From contig CAMLNH010000188.1 of NCBI GenBank assembly GCA_946481355.1, forward strand, positions 1 to 5,646: a DNA stretch of 5,646 nucleotides, written 5' to 3'. Below are positions 5,400 to 5,646 of the stretch, piece after piece; positions within the stretch are counted from its first letter, which is position 1, and each line of letters starts with the position of its first letter. Below the pieces are notes generated by a model. The model did no database searches. It saw only the letters and a program-made list of their open reading frames with translations, and was not told the DNA's origin. Position numbers and translations under genes: made by a program. This stretch comes from an uncultured Curvibacter sp. Lineage in GTDB: Bacteria; Pseudomonadota; Gammaproteobacteria; Burkholderiales; Burkholderiaceae.

Positions 5400-5646
5400 T
5401 CAATCCACTTTCGCGCCAGAGGCCTTGACCACCGCCGCCCACTTCTTGTGTTCGGCATCGATGAAGCGCGTGAACTCCTCGGGCGTATTGCCGCTGGGGA
5501 TGGCGCCCAGACCGCGCAGGCGCTCCTGCATGGCCGGCGTGGCCAGGGACTTGGCGGTTTCCTGCTGGATGCGGTTCACGATGTCGGCTGGCGTGCCGGC
5601 CGGCGCGAGCAGGCCGAACCAGCTGCTGGCCTCGAAGCCCTTGAGC
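5400..5646 (-). CDS. Bug-family (TctC) tripartite transporter solute-binding protein, C-terminal fragment
   Basis: Bug proteins are periplasmic binding proteins that capture carboxylates and other small acids, often for tripartite tricarboxylate transporters; they are greatly expanded in Burkholderiales. The last 81 residues are present and the N-terminus with its signal peptide lies beyond the right edge. The fragment begins LKGFEASSWFGLLAPAGTPA and continues DIVNRIQQETAKSL (21-34). These are typical family blocks: an aromatic WFGL strand, a PAGTP turn and a long helix. It ends with TPEEFTRFIDAEHKKWAAVV (54-73) and a TGA stop at 5400-5402. The substrate cannot be inferred. The gene is convergent with DUF1840 across the hairpin cluster. 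Confidence 0.92.
   Translation of the reverse strand, partial: LKGFEASSWFGLLAPAGTPADIVNRIQQETAKSLATPAMQERLRGLGAIPSGNTPEEFTRFIDAEHKKWAAVVKASGAKVD

Overview
The window is GC-rich bacterial DNA, tightly packed, with the gene content of a betaproteobacterium, most likely Burkholderiales and probably a Comamonadaceae-type genome. The clues are a PhaF-like polyhydroxyalkanoate (PHA) granule phasin, a small acyl-CoA-binding protein, a CaiB/BaiF CoA-transferase, a DUF1840 protein and a Bug-type (TctC) solute-binding protein, all in the dense GC-rich style of that order. The placement is inferred from family content and not from a marker gene.

Layout. Positions 1-2072 (minus strand) carry the start of a dTDP-L-rhamnose operon in the order rfbB-rfbD-rfbA. 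rfbB and rfbD overlap by an ATGA, and rfbA begins 10 nt after rfbD and runs off the left edge. Positions 2073-2228 are the only divergent control region of normal size. It holds an AT-rich patch with a good -10-like hexamer facing rfbB and an imperfect 6-8-6 inverted repeat overlapping it. Positions 2229-3638 (plus strand) are a compact three-gene unit: phasin, TetR-family regulator, acyl-CoA-binding protein. Its genes overlap by 4 and 8 nt.

Positions 3648-4889 (minus strand) encode a class III CoA-transferase whose stop lies only 9 nt from the stop of the acyl-CoA-binding protein gene. It is head-to-head, with 14 nt between start codons, with a DUF1840 gene (4904-5230, plus strand). Positions 5231-5399 are non-coding and contain three consecutive hairpins between two convergent genes. 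Positions 5400-5646 (minus strand) are the C-terminal end of a Bug-family periplasmic binding protein cut by the right edge.

How the genes work together. The rfb genes make the activated rhamnose donor for surface polysaccharide. The phasin/TetR/acyl-CoA-binding unit looks like a storage-polymer and acyl-CoA handling module: the phasin coats PHA granules, possibly tethering them to DNA through a histone-like tail. The acyl-CoA-binding protein could buffer CoA thioesters, and the TetR protein is a plausible local sensor-repressor. The CoA-transferase and Bug protein fit uptake and CoA activation of organic acids, but their substrates cannot be read from the sequence.

I see no transposase, CRISPR array, tRNA, rRNA or phage gene. 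The points most worth following up are the coupled phasin-TetR-acyl-CoA-binding unit, the hairpin cluster at 5288-5384, and the divergent control region at 2121-2143.
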